Source: Eretmocerus hayati (lineage: Eukaryota; Arthropoda; Insecta; Hymenoptera; Aphelinidae). From it: 64,000 bases of DNA. The notes below the pieces were generated by a model that worked only from the letters and a program-made list of their open reading frames with translations, was not told the origin of the DNA and ran no database searches. The DNA lies in NCBI GenBank assembly GCA_029851415.1, contig CM056743.1:119690305-119754304 (forward strand), given 5' to 3'. This document shows, piece after piece, positions 44,824-55,540 of this stretch (positions are counted from its first letter, which is position 1; the number at the start of each line of letters is the position of its first letter). The position numbers and the translations under genes are program-made.

Positions 44824-46405
44824 TCAGGATATTTCTGAAACTTTTGGTCATTGGACTCAAAAAGTATCACAGCGGCGGAAATCGAGATATGCGACTGTAG
44901 CCTGCTGTTGAGCTTCATTGATGGGTTTAGTATATAGATTATATGCAATTAGGAGTTCGAATGTAGTAACAGAAATCAGGATTGGAATATTCTGACAGCT
45001 CCACCGATGGTTTGATCATTCCTTGATGCATTTTCCACAAGATTGAGGCTGCATAGTTCTCGTTCACACGGATGGTATTCGTGGAGCGTTCAAAGTCTCA
45101 GTGAAAGGAAATCAGTATGAGATTTTGAGAGGATATCTCTAACGTTTTCACAGTGTTTAGAAGTGTGTGTCCGCCCCACTGCTCGTGTGTCTTCCAAAAA
45201 GCTGTGTGATTATACATAAGGGCGTTCCTTATTTCCCAAACTCTGATATTCCACGATACGATCGCGGATTTCTATTCTTTGAACCAAAAGAATGGGAGAA
45301 AACTCTTGCCGCACTCGCTGCCGCACGTATACCACTTTTAACATTGAAAACCCTACACTGAGAAAATTTCCTTTTCAACCCTTCGTGTCTCTGAGATCGC
45401 TGTCATTTTTCGTAGCTCCTCTTGGACCATGAATTTTCTCCGGGTACACTATTTCGACGTGAACTTTTACGAGGAACACGATAAAGTCATTCATTTTCAG
45501 TTTCAAAATGATCCCGGCGTGATATCTGTGATTTTTCCAAAAAACCACTAATATCACGCCGGTGTCACTTGAAATCTCAAAACTGAAGGTTTCATCGTGT
45601 TCCCTGTAAAATTTTACGTTAAAATGGTGTATCTGGATATTTCCCATGGTACAAGAGGATGAGTTATGAAAAATCACAGTGATCTCAGAGACACGGAGGG
45701 TTGGGAGGGAAAATTCTTTGGGGATTCATCGCATCGGGTGCGGAAAAAGTTTTCTTCTATTCCTTTGGTTCAAAGCATGGAAATCCACGATCGTATCGTG
45801 GAATACCGAAGTTTGGGAAATAAGGAACACCCTATTATACATGACGCAGCAACGTCCCTTCTCCAGTTATATTCGGTTCTCGGCTTCTCTGTCAAGGTCA
45901 CAGGTCTGCTATAGCTCAATTTTTTCATTTCTCCATGAAGAATATGATGGAAGTTTTGACGAGTGCCTCTGATGGGTCACGCTCCACAAACTGTATTAGC
46001 ATCCGAAGTGACGTGAGAATTCTTCCCCAAATATCTGAGACACTCTCATCTGTACCTGTCACGGTTGATCACAATGAGGCACACCTCCTTCAAAAGCAAA
46101 AATGATACGCCATTGTGATTGAGTCTGAGAAGTTACACACTCGCTCCAAAACGCTCCACTCACGAGAGCTTGCCGATTTTCAAGAGTTTGGTGCTGTGAC
46201 ACACAAATTCCTCGATTTTGGGGTGTTTCCTCACACATGATTGACTCAAGTATTCATCCACATGCACCAAGCGAGCTCTAACTCGATAAACACTTTCAGG
46301 ATATCCAAGCAAAGATAATTTGGCAGGTTAGACCTTAAGAAATATCCTCCAACCAGTTTGGCTAAGCTGTTACAGCTAAAGTCAAAAGTTTCAGAGATAT
46401 CCTGA
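44824..46405. mobile_element. TA-flanked fold-back element (1.58 kb) with inner palindrome
   Basis: The left end TCAGGATATTTCTGAAACTT mirrors the right end AAGTTTCAGAGATATCCTGA, with TA at 44822-44823 and 46406-46407. Within it, about 45180-45850 forms a long imperfect palindrome: CTTATTTCCCAAACT and ATTCCACGATACGATCG on the left pair with AGTTTGGGAAATAAG and CGATCGTATCGTGGAAT on the right. Between palindrome and ends the arms are diverged. No coding region is supported. Confidence 0.75.
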
Positions 46406-48060
46406 TATCAATCAACCAATTGAAACTTCCTCGTAATGCGCGATCTCTCCCATTCACACCGACGAATTGAATACAATGTCTTACCTTATACAGTCTTTAT
46501 GATGCCTTCTGTGCACTGCTTCTAGATCGCTTAACATCTAGCCTATATTTCGTGTAATTCATTCTGGAGGTAAAGAAATCGTTCAGAAACTACACTGTAG
46601 ATTCTAAGACTAATAGAACTCCTAGGCATCGGATTCGAATTTTATTTCCTATATACGAATTCAGCATTTTATGATACCTATTCATCATTTAGTCGAATGA
46701 AGTTTGGTATCAAAAGTTCGTATGTTGCTATTGAATGAATACACACCTATTCATTGGTAACGAAGTTCTTATCCTAGATCAAATAAGTGATCAAATGTAC
46801 TGAAAAACGTTCACATAGATAATTTCGTTCAAGGCTTTGCGATAATTCTAATTTGGAAGAGTATCGCTTTCGAATCTGATTGGAGCAGTCATTTAGTGAA
46901 ATAATCGAGGCATAATGAAAATGAAACATGATGTATCGAGTGCTCCACGAGGTTGGTTACTTAGTGACTGCGGTTTTGACTCCGCTACCCGGAAAACATT
47001 TATTTTTTAATCATTGTAGATTTCTGTAGCAGACTTTTCATCTTGTGAATCATATTTTTCTAGATAAGGTGTGAGCAGGGGTTCTTAATAAAACCACCTT
47101 GGCGTTGTAATGGATCATTCTCATTGTAGAATTCAGAGGCAAAACTTCGCCTGATGGTGCTGGTATTTCCTAATTTATGTCGAGGTTCTGATGAATTCAT
47201 AGTACCGTTGGTTTTTGAATACATTTAATAATGTTGCGTTGTTGCAATCAATGCGGTTTATCTTTTTTTGGCATAGAAAGAACTATTATATGATAGTCCT
47301 TCTGTGAACTAACCCTCATAGACTGCTTGCAAGCCTGGCTCATACATATGTATATGAGCCACCTGTGACCTTGAATAATTATCGTCACCTATTGAATGTT
47401 TGAATGCATGGAAGTACCCATTGAGAAATACCATTTTCTTTGGGGAAGTTCCAGCAGTTTGAGACAAATGGTCTTATTTACAACCGTCATTGTTTCGTCC
47501 GGAAACTATTGATACCCTCCCTGTCTATTCTGGAAATTGTGACCGCGAAAGTAGTTTTCTTGAAGATAGGAAATACACAGATCTTTGGATATGATAGCAT
47601 CTTGCAAAATGACGTGATAGTTTTTTTTTATTTGGTTATTAAATGACCCTTTTGAGCACTCATGTGCTATTTAGCGTCTAAACGTGATATTTTACTGAGA
47701 CTATTCAACAAATCTAATGGACTGTTATTCGTGACGCATGAATAGTCCACTATGTTTTTTTTTTTTTTTTAGGTAAACTCAATGATTGAATATCTTTGGT
47801 ACTTCAATCAAATGGTACTCGAAAATATGTACATTGGTTCAGAGTTTCTGAAAGTTAGATCCTTACTGAACAAGTACCTATTTTTTCATGTAGTGCAATG
47901 ACTTTTTTTCCAAGTATTTTATTACCGCAGTTTCTACAAGAAGATCTTTATTAGAGTATGATCAAATGACATTGAATGCCGAATGAAGAGTATGTCGTGC
48001 ACTCCGTGAAATGGGGGCTATTTTATTCTGGTGTACGATCGTGTATGTTTATTTGACAAA
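46406..48060. other. Unannotated stretch downstream of the second peptide gene
   Basis: AT-rich intergenic DNA. It contains a poly(T) run near 47756-47770 and no recognised gene. Confidence 0.45.
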
Positions 48061-48064
48061 ATAT

Positions 48065-48070
48065 TTTATT
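48065..48070 (-). terminator. Likely poly(A) signal AATAAA of the second peptide gene
   Basis: AATAAA on the minus strand lies about 90 nt past the stop codon, at a normal distance for 3' end formation. No equivalent signal is seen before the MITE behind the paralogue at 31326. Confidence 0.45.
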
Positions 48071-48159
48071 GCTTATTATACTCCTTGACATTTTTTCAAG
48101 GTCATGCCACCTTCTTCAACAGAGAAAGTCAATAACATCATTTCATTATAATAATGTCC

Positions 48160-49016
48160 TCAATCCGAATCTTCTAGAAGACTCGTTGTCTCTAATTTTT
48201 TCCCAGAGATATATTTTTTGTCATGAGAGTTATGATACCCTTTTTTAAGTACGTATGATTTCTTACCAAGGTTTTGCAACATTTTTTTGTCCTCTTTTTC
48301 ATATTTTTTTTCCAAATCTTCCAAACGAGCTGCTTTGAGAGTTGGAGTTCCTTCGACGCCCCATTGACACCAGCACGCTCCATTCTGACGGATTCCAGTC
48401 GGTTCATACTTCTGTTTGCCCGCTAGAACATCTTTACACAGACGGTGGCACTCGCCTATAGGTATGTCTCTATCCTTATAACGACATAAGCCTGAACCGA
48501 CGGCTTCATAAGTTTCTCTCTGTTTTGACTGCGCTGCTGCAATTTGATCATTTTTCTCATTCATTATCGAATCATTTTACTATGTATAGCTATAAATATC
48601 AGCATCGTTATCTTAACTTTGAAGTACGACTGGCGCTGTATTTGTACACATTCTCTGATTATTCTATGGATAAGTGATTTGAGGTGATTTAATCTCGTTA
48701 TTTTTCAGCTGACACGGACAAAGCAACACACTCCGACTTTTTGCATCACATTTGCAAAACGTCCGGAGCCTAGTAAAACTTAATCTACCGTTTAGAAACG
48801 AATTGTGGTATTCTATGCCGGAAAGAATTGAATTGTTCCTTGATTTCCAAGATCTCAGTTATTATCGTAGATGGTTGTTACATTGATTTGATAAATGGTG
48901 ATCAAACCCATTAGGGTAAATGAGGAATTTTGAATATACTTACACGGAGCGTTCCCGGCAAAAGTACCAACGACCAAAAGCGAAAGACAAACTATCCCTT
49001 GGACTCGAACCATCAT
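48160..49016 (-). CDS. Secreted cysteine-rich peptide, degenerate CSalpha-beta paralogue
   Basis: Exon 1 (48944-49016) encodes MMVRVQGIVCLSLLVVGTFA then GNAP, 24 residues, with phase-1 donor CCGT|GTAAGT. Exon 2 starts at 48536 (or 48533 with the alternative CAG) after AAATTGCAG and runs to the stop at 48160. The intron is about 407 nt. The mature part has GLC, GECHRLC (CX3C) and NGACWCQWG (CXC). Against the paralogue at 31326-33270 it lacks the first Cys, the GXC Cys (GIRQNG replaces GKCRNG) and the last Cys (QWG replaces EWC). Five Cys remain, so one is probably unpaired or pairs between chains. A lysine-rich tail of about 75 residues (LEDLEKKYEKEDKKMLQN) is likely helical. An AATAAA lies downstream. 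Secretion is inferred, function unknown. Confidence 0.65.
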
Positions 49017-50572
49017 CTCTTGTGATATTCTAGCTACCTGTGAACCTCTTCAATTCCTGAGAAATTATATCATTGGAGGCAGACCAGGTTATTTGAATCA
49101 ATTCATATCGAGGAAACGTTCGATAAAAAATCATCCGCATTCGTATGAAAATGATTGTTTTCCCTTGGCAAATAGTATGAATTCAATGGAAGCGAAACAC
49201 ATTTTCATTCCTCATTCCTGGACAAGAAACCGCTTGAATACAAGTTTCTGACATTATCTCGGGGTACTCGTTCAAAAATACTTCCATCAGCCGATATAAA
49301 GATTTGGAATATCAGAGATACTATAAGGTGAAATAGTTCAACTGTTGGACAAATATCTCAACGTCACTGCTTCAGCTTTGTAATACAATCACTCGAAGGC
49401 TGGAATTTATAGCCGCTTTTCGGAGCAAACTTGTGCTCGGTCGGTAACGACAAAAAATATGCGGTCACAACACTCAGTTATGTGTACCTATCTCTTTTAA
49501 CTTTATGTTCTATGGCTACCTGCAATCTGCAATACGTGAGGGCCAGATATTCGACCAACGTCAACCTGGCCCGCCAACAATATTGTTTCTGATAGGACTC
49601 TCATTGCTAAGAAATTTCAGGGTTTGGGTAATTTGCGTCTCTGAGAATATTGACTTTCATGTCGGCAAACTAGGTCCGTCTTTGAGGGATCGTGGCTCGT
49701 CGTGTATTTCATGTAGACCTACGTGTTTGGGCTTAAATCAAAGCACTGAATTCGCAGAAATTGTTATCTGCACCAAACGTATGAAATAGTTGTCGAGAAG
49801 GATGGATTCGTCAAATAGAGTTATGACTGTACCGAGTACACCTTATAATTAATCACGCTATTTGCGGGATTCAGCTGTTTGTGGAATCTGGAAATTAGCG
49901 CCCTAAAATACGACGACGGGCAATTAACTACCTGAAGAACTGCTCGTCGCCTAGCACAACTTCGTCGTGCCACGAGAAGAATGTCGGCTTCATGCGCAGC
50001 GTGACAACTGCTTTATGCCTGACCAATCAAATACAGGAGCTGCGTGCTGCCCATCACATCTTCTCTAGGAGCTGCAAGCTGCCTATGACATCTTCTTCGT
50101 GACCTGCGATCTGCCTAACTAGTCAACTAAAGATTCCCACCTTGTGGTTTTTCATCATTGTCCTGCATAACGACCAAGCGGTGTACTATTGAAATATCCA
50201 GGGCGAGCACACGATTCGCGCGCGACGCGACATTGTCATGAATTGATTTATTGTCTTTGAATGAATAATTAGTCACGACGTGATTCCAAGCTCAAAATAT
50301 TGATCTACGTAGAGTCTGTTGTATGAGTGCGAATATTTGATTATCGTAGAGTGTGTTATGGGAGTGTGAATGCTTGATTATCGCAGTAAAGCTCACTTCC
50401 GCTAACTGTACTATGAACAGGTTCATTGACTGTTATACATTCATGATTATTTAGATCCAGATATTATACAATTAATTTTATGAATTACACTTCTATTGTT
50501 AACACTTCCTTGAACCTACATTCTATATGACTAGGCTTTTTTACCACCTATATACACTCGGGAACGAGGTAA
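49017..50572. other. Unannotated stretch with small local repeats
   Basis: No gene was recognised. Near 50036-50125 a GAGCTGC..GCTGCC..CATCTTCT block repeats two to three times at about 40 bp. Near 50308-50390 a roughly 40-bp block (TAGAGT..GTGT..TTGATTATCG) is duplicated. Confidence 0.5.
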
Positions 50573-50710
50573 ACTGCAATGGCTGTGACGGTCGGTGATC
50601 GTTCGAGATCTGTCGTCTCACTCACACTCTCGGGATAACCCATTAGGTGCGAGTGAGATGGGACATCTCGAATGGCCGCTGACCGTCATTCCATTGCAGT
50701 TCACCTTGTT
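50573..50710. mobile_element. Hairpin MITE (138 bp)
   Basis: AACGAGGTAAACTGCAATGG mirrors CCATTGCAGTTCACCTTGTT. Inner words TGACGGTC, TTCGAGAT and TCTCACTC also pair with their complements. The loop is about 20 bp. It has the compact shape of a MITE or snap-back repeat. Confidence 0.7.
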
Positions 50711-52135
50711 ATTGAGTGAACATGAGGGGGTGCGCGGAGGGGGCTACTGATATCGAGCACGAGACAACACTGCTCCTCCGGATCGGGATCACCGGGATGT
50801 CAACGTTTGACGGAATCAGTTGGCGAATACCTGCAATGAAACCATCTACGAGGCCAGCAGAACATATGTATCCCCATGCAGAAAGAAAGCAGGTGCCAAA
50901 AACCTACGCATGCACGAGATCGTGTATACGCGGGACTTGTTTCCCCACGCGGGAGTCACCCCCGCCGCGCCGCCTCGCTTTATATATACACACCTAAGTA
51001 TACGCGGTCTAGGTGTAATTCATGATCGACGAATCTATCCCTCTCGTCAATCATTTCGGCCGTTTGATGCAGAAAACTAGGAGAAAACAATAACCATCTT
51101 TCTGGTAGAGTTCATCTTACTAAATACATAGTATATTACGTACCGAGTTCGTGACAATACGCTTTTCTGCAACGAGGTGTATATGATATTTTGTTGCTGG
51201 AAACGGAGGAAATAATAATCTTTTTCCGAGGATTCTTCGTATTCTCAAAGCATGACTTTTCGATCGGTCAATCATAATCAATCTCATCATCTCAGTAAGT
51301 CACCGATTCAAACTTGACGCCGAAAGCGTGTTCATGGAATACAAAACTTTGTGGTAGATGAGAAACTCGCTACCGACCCACAGCCCTTGCCGACCAAGCC
51401 AAAGTTTGCTCCGAGAAGCGACCATGAATTCCGGTCTGTCAACGGAAACATTTCATGGCACATTAAAATCAAGTTGAGGATATCAATGTCTATATTCGCA
51501 CTGAAAAAATTGTAATCGTATTTGTAGAAGACTAACTACGCAATAAGTTTGGAAGTTCTCGAAGTATAGATTTGTGATACCAGATCTTGGATCTCAGATG
51601 ATTCGTTCCCACCACGCTTTTTTTTATAAATGTGATTATTATCACTTCGATTTCAAATGAATTTTGTTTATCTTGGAGTGCAGTCACATATAACTTTTTT
51701 TGGATAGACATGAGACCCAACTTTCTCCCCGCTTTTTTGGACGAATGAATGAGATAATCACCTATTGTATTGAAAGAGTCAAAATGTACGTCATTGATAG
51801 AGACTCATGCAAGTATTTCAAAGTGAGTTATGTAAATATATCGATTTCGATTCGCCTGTAACACGAATCGTGACAGCTGTCACGTTTTATTTGATGAATC
51901 AGGACCGTTTGTGTCTATAATTATTCAGATTTTTCAACATCGGTCTGGCTACGCGGAGTCAATAATCGTACGCGAACGATGGATTCGCGTACGCGAATTC
52001 CCCTAGAGAACTAGGGCCGAGAGCGTTTTCGTTTGCGTATCGAGAGGGCCATTATTCGCGTACGCGAATTGGAACACCGGAACGAAACTACCTGAAGAAA
52101 CTACCGAGACTCGCGTATCGCGTACGAGAACCAGA
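50711..52135. other. Unannotated stretch, CpG-rich then AT-rich
   Basis: About 50720-51000 is CpG-rich and ends in CGCTTTATATATACAC, which could be a TATA-type core promoter, but no downstream gene is seen. A perfect 16-bp palindrome, CGTGACAGCTGTCACG, lies at 51869-51884. Confidence 0.35.
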
Positions 52136-53215
52136 TCTTAAATGTTCGCGTACGCGAATTCGCGTATCGAACTCGAATTGCGTATGTTAACCAAAGTATG
52201 GATGTTCGCGTACGCTAACCGAATCTCGAATATTCGCGTACGCGAATTCGCGTATCGAACTCGGTCAGCTGGATTCGCGTATGGTAACCAAAGTATGGGT
52301 GTTCGCGTACGCTAACCGAACCTCGAATATTCGCGTACGCGAATTCGCGTATCGAACTCATTCTTTGGAATCGCGTATGGCAACCAAAGTATGGATGTTC
52401 GCGTACGCTAACCGAATCTCGAATATTCGCGTACGCGAATTCGCGTATCGAACCCGGTGAGCTGGAATCGCGTATGGTAACCAAAGTATGGGTGTTCGCG
52501 TACGCTAACCGAATCTCGAATATTCGCGTACGCGAATTCCCGTATCGAACTCATTCTTTGGAATCGCGTATGGCAACCAAAGTATGGATGTTTGCGTACG
52601 CTAACCGAATCTCGAATATTCGCGTACGCGAATTCGCGTATCGAACTCGGTCAGCTGGATTCGCGTATGGTAACCAAAGTATGGGTGTTCGCGTACGCTG
52701 ACCGAACCTCGAATATTCGCGTACGCAAATTCGCGTATCGAACTCATTCTTTGGAATCGCGTATGGCAACCAAAGTATGGATGTTCGCGTACGCTAACCG
52801 AATCTCGAATATTCGCGTACGCGAATTCGCGTATCGAACCCGGTCAGCTGGAATCGCGTATGGTAACCAAAGTATGGGTGTTCGCGTACGCTAACCGAAT
52901 CTCGAATATTCGCGTACGCGAATTCGCGTATCGAACTCATTCTTTGGAATCGCGTATGGCAACCAAAGTGTGGATGTTCGCGTACGCTAACCGAATCTCG
53001 AATATTCGCGTACGCGAATTCGCGTATCGAACTCGGTCAGCTGGATTCGCATATGGTAACCAAAGTATGGGTATTCGCGTACGCTAACCGAACCTCGAAT
53101 ATTCGCGTATCGAACTCATTCTTTGGAATCGCGTATGGCAACCAAAGTATGGATGTTCGCGTACGCTAACCAGATCTTGAATATTCGCGCGCGCGAATTC
53201 GCGTATCGAACTCGA
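52136..53215. repeat. Dimeric 97/96-bp satellite built round a palindrome
   Basis: Starts of TATTCGCGTA fall at 52231, 52328, 52424, 52521, 52617, 52714, 52810, 52907, 53003 and 53100, so steps alternate 97, 96, 97, 96. Two monomer types alternate: one with TCGGTCAGCTGGATTCGC and TATGGGTG, one with TCATTCTTTGGAATCGC and TATGGATG. The higher-order period is 193 bp. Every complete unit contains the perfect 16-bp palindrome ATTCGCGTACGCGAAT or a one-base variant. Open frames of 70-100 codons on both strands result from the periodicity and absence of stops. Confidence 0.95.
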
Positions 53216-53524
53216 TAGTAACTAGAATACGTTAGCAAACAACGCGCGCGCACACTCACATACACACACGGTCAGAGGGCAGGTGAGATAAGCCTTTAGC
53301 AGATTCGAGAGGCAATTAGGAGAAAAAGCGTCACCTATAATCGATAGATTGTGGCGAGAGGAAGAGAATGGTTTAGGCATTTTCCAGATAGCTGGAATTC
53401 AGTCGAAGAAAATATTGGTTCCAGTGGGAAATCTGGTCTAAAATTCTCTAGGGTGAAAAAAAAGCTTTTTCTCTAGAGAAAACAAAAGTTGAAGTGAGAT
53501 GAAGTAGTTTTATGAATTCTCGTA
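53216..53524. other. Short spacer with (CA)n-like and purine-rich sequence
   Basis: ACGCGCGCGCACACTCACATACACACACG is a short simple repeat. The rest is unassigned. Confidence 0.45.
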
Positions 53525-54426
53525 GGGGAGGGTGGGGCAGAGTGGGCACCGTAGCATTACGAGGCTCTCAGTAATTCGATTCAACTCTTTGAGAAATTTG
53601 AAAGTGACCGATCGAACGATTGAAGCCTGAAGAACGTGATTGCGTGGTCAAAAAATTTTTTACAAGGCGTATTTTTCAACAACTTCCAAAATGCTGAGAC
53701 TATGCAATTCTGCCCACTTTGACCCACCATGAGGTAAAGTGGGCAGCGGGTGGGGTAAAGTGGGCATTTGAAAATCCTCGCTCTCCAGTATTGTTTTACG
53801 TGATTTTGAGTATTCAGATGGATGCACGATCAAACTCTTTTTCTATTCGACTACTCATATCACTACTAACTCGAAATGTAAACAAACAATACGGCTTCGG
53901 AGAAGCTGTTGTTCGAGGTAAGGTCGAGTCCGCTGCTCAACGCAGCTGTCGAAGCAGAAAGCGGACCGAGTGGCGCTGCTGTCGCGACTCCATGAGAAAT
54001 ACACAGGAAAAACTAGGAAAAACTCATGCTCACTTTACCCCACTCGAGGTGCCCACTTTGCCCCATTTCATACTTTTTTTGGAACGATGATTATAATTGA
54101 TAAAGAGCATTAACTGAGATTCTGCGCATGGGACAATGGAGATGAACGCCCGAACTTTTCGGTGAACCCATTTGTGGTATCCATTAGGTCCGTATCTTGT
54201 GAGCCGCAGCTCACGAAAATAGAGAGAAAGTTGGAATCCATACATCAAAATTACGATATTTTTTTTCTCAACAACGCCAAAAAGTCCAGACTTCTAACTT
54301 CTTCCAAAGATAGGATGCATGAAAAGCTTCCAAAACCAATTGGAATCAGATTTTTATCTATCGACGAATTTATTTAATCGCGATTGACCACTTTACCCGC
54401 ACTGCCCAGTTTACCCCACTCTCCCC
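53525..54426. mobile_element. TIR element rich in GGGGTAAAGTGGGC words (TA flanks)
   Basis: The left end GGGGAGGGTGGGGCAGAGTG mirrors the right end CAGTTTACCCCACTCTCCCC, with TA at 53523-53524 and 54427-54428. Variants of GGGGTAAAGTGGGCA or its complement occur near 53731, 53751, 54033, 54052, 54392 and 54400. A 123-codon frame inside has no domain. Repeated subterminal motifs and lack of a transposase fit a non-autonomous DNA transposon. The superfamily is not certain. Confidence 0.75.
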
Positions 54427-54469
54427 TATATTCTCTAGAAAAAGCATTCGAGAGGAACGCAGAGAATCT

Positions 54470-55200
54470 CATTTATCTTTTTTGACGTAAGATCTATTTT
54501 GTTTGGTTGAGAAGGAATTTCAGCACAGTTAGTTTGAGTATGTTAAACCTATTTTCCGGTGAGAGTCTCCTTTCTTTCAAAAAATCTCTTAATCAAGATG
54601 TTTTACGAATCCAAAACAAAATTGGTATCTACCAATCGATTGAGAATGTCAGAAAAATGTAGAAAAAGGCTGTTTGTGTGTACAGGCGTATAAAACTGCA
54701 TACGCGTCTCGTGCGGAAACATTTTTTCAGCACTCGACGCGTAATGTAGTATACTAGGTCATTAAAAGTGAGATAGATGACTTGTGGACGAAGATATGGG
54801 GGAGAAATTAATATTGATTGAAAAATTCTAATATATTTTGGAGAAGCATGTAATAGTGATATGGGTCATCTACAGGCAGGTTTTTCGAAGAATATCTATG
54901 GTTTAGTTGAGAAGGAATTTTGATAGAGTGGGTTCAAAAATGATTAAAGTAGATTTTTGGTGTTTTAATTTCGTAAAATAAGTTCGTTTGAATGAAGTTT
55001 TACGAATTTTCAGAGAGCTTGGTCGCAACCAATCGATTAAGATCGAGGAAGAATATGTCTGTGGGCCTTTCAAATTGAGATGAAGTAAGTTGAGAGGGAA
55101 AAGTGAATATTATGTCTTGCTATTTTGGCGTTACTCTTTTGAGAAAGCTGTGAAAACAAAATTTCCTCCTTAGAGAAAGCGAAATCTCACCGCAAATTTC
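54470..55200 (+). repeat. Tandem copies of dispersed repeat part B
   Basis: Two related units of about 390 bp: TTGGTTGAGAAGGAATTTC..TGTTTTACGAATCC..CTACCAATCGATTGAGAATG, then TTAGTTGAGAAGGAATTTTG..GTTTTACGAATTTTC..CAACCAATCGATTAAGAT. They share CCAATxxATTxA and flanking words with 4600-4990 and 61640-62880. Confidence 0.65.
54670..54755 (+). repeat. Simple copy of the GCGTAATGTACTATT repeat, no hairpin
   Basis: GCATACGCGTCTCGTGCGGA, then AACATTTTTTCAGCACTCG and ACGCGTAATGTAGTATAC. It is collinear with 60320-60460 but lacks the long hairpin found there, so it records the pre-insertion state. Confidence 0.7.
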
Positions 55201-55424
55201 CTAATCAAATGCCTTCGAATTATCGAGTCTGGAAGACCAAAGAGTTTTAAAAAATACTCATTTCGACTTTTTCCCGAAACTGGTCGACAAATTACGACAA
55301 AAATTTCCCTATGGCTTTTTTCAGCATGTTCTTCAAGACTCAATTGGAATTGTCCATGTGTTCTTTGGTCAAATTGACAGTTGGTTCAGGCATACTTCAC
55401 GTTACGTGCAAGTAGTAATCTAGG

Positions 55425-55540
55425 CCTATTGTTCTCTCAAAAGTTTTAGTCTTAACAAACAAAATGCGTCCAAATACGTCAGAAAATGTTTATTCTAGTC
55501 GGAGTTATGATTTTTTAAAACGATCAAGAATAGGCTCAAA
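55425..55540 (-). mobile_element. Fragment of the TGAGTCATTCTGG fold-back family
   Basis: TCAAAAGTTTTAGTCTTAAC, AAAATGCGTCCAAATACGT and GGAGTTATGATTTT align in order with 44393-44475. It is a short diverged relic. Confidence 0.6.

Noticed and set aside
46945..46995. tRNA-like GGTTACTTAGTGAC..GCGG..CCGC
   Set aside because: The stem-loop resembles an anticodon arm, but the A box does not fit and no B box follows.
50716..51080. CpG-rich frames of 86-93 codons with a TATA-like motif
   Set aside because: No conserved motif and no downstream gene. Kept only as an unassigned region.
52215..53087. Several 70-100-codon frames with repeated YANRISNIRVREFAYRT
   Set aside because: They follow the 96/97-bp satellite on both strands and lack independent coding evidence.
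53719..54090. 123-codon frame within the G-rich TIR element
   Set aside because: Starts and ends in repeated transposon words and has no domain.
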